A DNA stretch of 64,000 bases from Alkalihalobacillus sp. TS-13 (GTDB lineage Bacteria; Bacillota; Bacilli; Bacillales; Fictibacillaceae). Positions 63,991 to 64,000 of this stretch are shown piece by piece. The notes under the pieces were generated by a model. That model saw nothing but the letters and a program-made list of their open reading frames with translations. It ran no database searches and was not told the origin of the DNA. How positions within the stretch are numbered: position 1 is the stretch's first letter; the number at the start of each line of letters is the position of its first letter. The stretch covers positions 2,480,001 through 2,544,000 of the forward strand of contig NZ_JAHKSI010000001.1 in the NCBI RefSeq assembly GCF_019720915.1, given 5' to 3'. The position numbers and the translations under genes are program-made.

Positions 63991-64000
63991 ATGAAACGGA
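63991..64000 (+). CDS. start of a gene cut by the window end
   Basis: ATGAAACGG follows GAGAGGAAAG at seven bases, downstream of a promoter. Only three codons are visible, so no product can be named. Confidence 0.55.

Overview
The window comes from a low-GC, endospore-forming member of the Bacillaceae. From about 30 kb to the end it follows the metNPQ to yusP gene order of Bacillus subtilis: metNPQ, yusD, yusE, yusF, yusG, gcvH, yusI, fadNAE, fadM, coat proteins, yusU and mdtR-mdtP. Insertions interrupt this order: sigI-rsgI, a sugar dehydrogenase, a LysE exporter, a two-component system, copCD and several repeats. The sufCDSUB operon lies just before it, while 0-23 kb looks accessory and rich in amine and organic-acid catabolism. 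The genus cannot be fixed from the sequence alone.

Layout. 0-5 kb: a glycine/sarcosine/betaine/D-proline reductase component B-like gene with an in-frame UGA at the expected redox-Cys position (probable selenocysteine), an MFS transporter remnant, a GbsR-type repressor, and a yhcEFG-type ABC operon (permease, GntR, ATPase). 5-12 kb: one minus-strand operon holding a GntR regulator, TRAP permease, TAXI binding protein, enoyl-CoA hydratase-like enzyme, two-subunit acyl-CoA ligase and a truncated aldehyde dehydrogenase. It is probably for uptake and CoA activation of an unidentified organic acid. 12-19 kb: a GntR-controlled set of a split HcnABC-like flavin/iron-sulfur amine dehydrogenase, an SSS symporter and a sarcosine-oxidase-family enzyme, followed by a decayed serine recombinase. 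19-23 kb: a sigma-54 activator facing a sigma-54 (-24/-12) promoter that drives a 40-residue membrane protein, an SSS symporter and acetoacetate decarboxylase. 23-29 kb: sufCDSUB. 29-34 kb: a small unknown ORF, an AhpD-like protein, metNPQ under an S-box (SAM) riboswitch, and a TlpA-like protein. 34-41 kb: rsgI-sigI and the yus genes with gcvH. 41-49.5 kb: the fatty-acid beta-oxidation operon fadNAE with a FadR box, then fadM. 49.5-64 kb: an XRE regulator, two CotF-like coat proteins, a GAF histidine kinase/NarL regulator pair, a flavin reductase, copCD, PAP2 and GNAT genes, mdtRP and a CBS protein.

Three families of non-coding repeats are visible: a ~340-390 bp element (three copies), a ~185 bp nested palindrome (two copies) and a ~141 bp element (two copies, in direct orientation, flanking fadNAE). 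The strongest candidate for something new is the UGA-containing gene at 294-1100: the stop is replaced by a predicted U-x-x-C redox motif and is followed at once by an 8-bp hairpin with a G-first loop, as expected for a bacterial SECIS. Second is the sigma-54 operon pairing a tiny membrane protein with a symporter and a beta-keto-acid decarboxylase.
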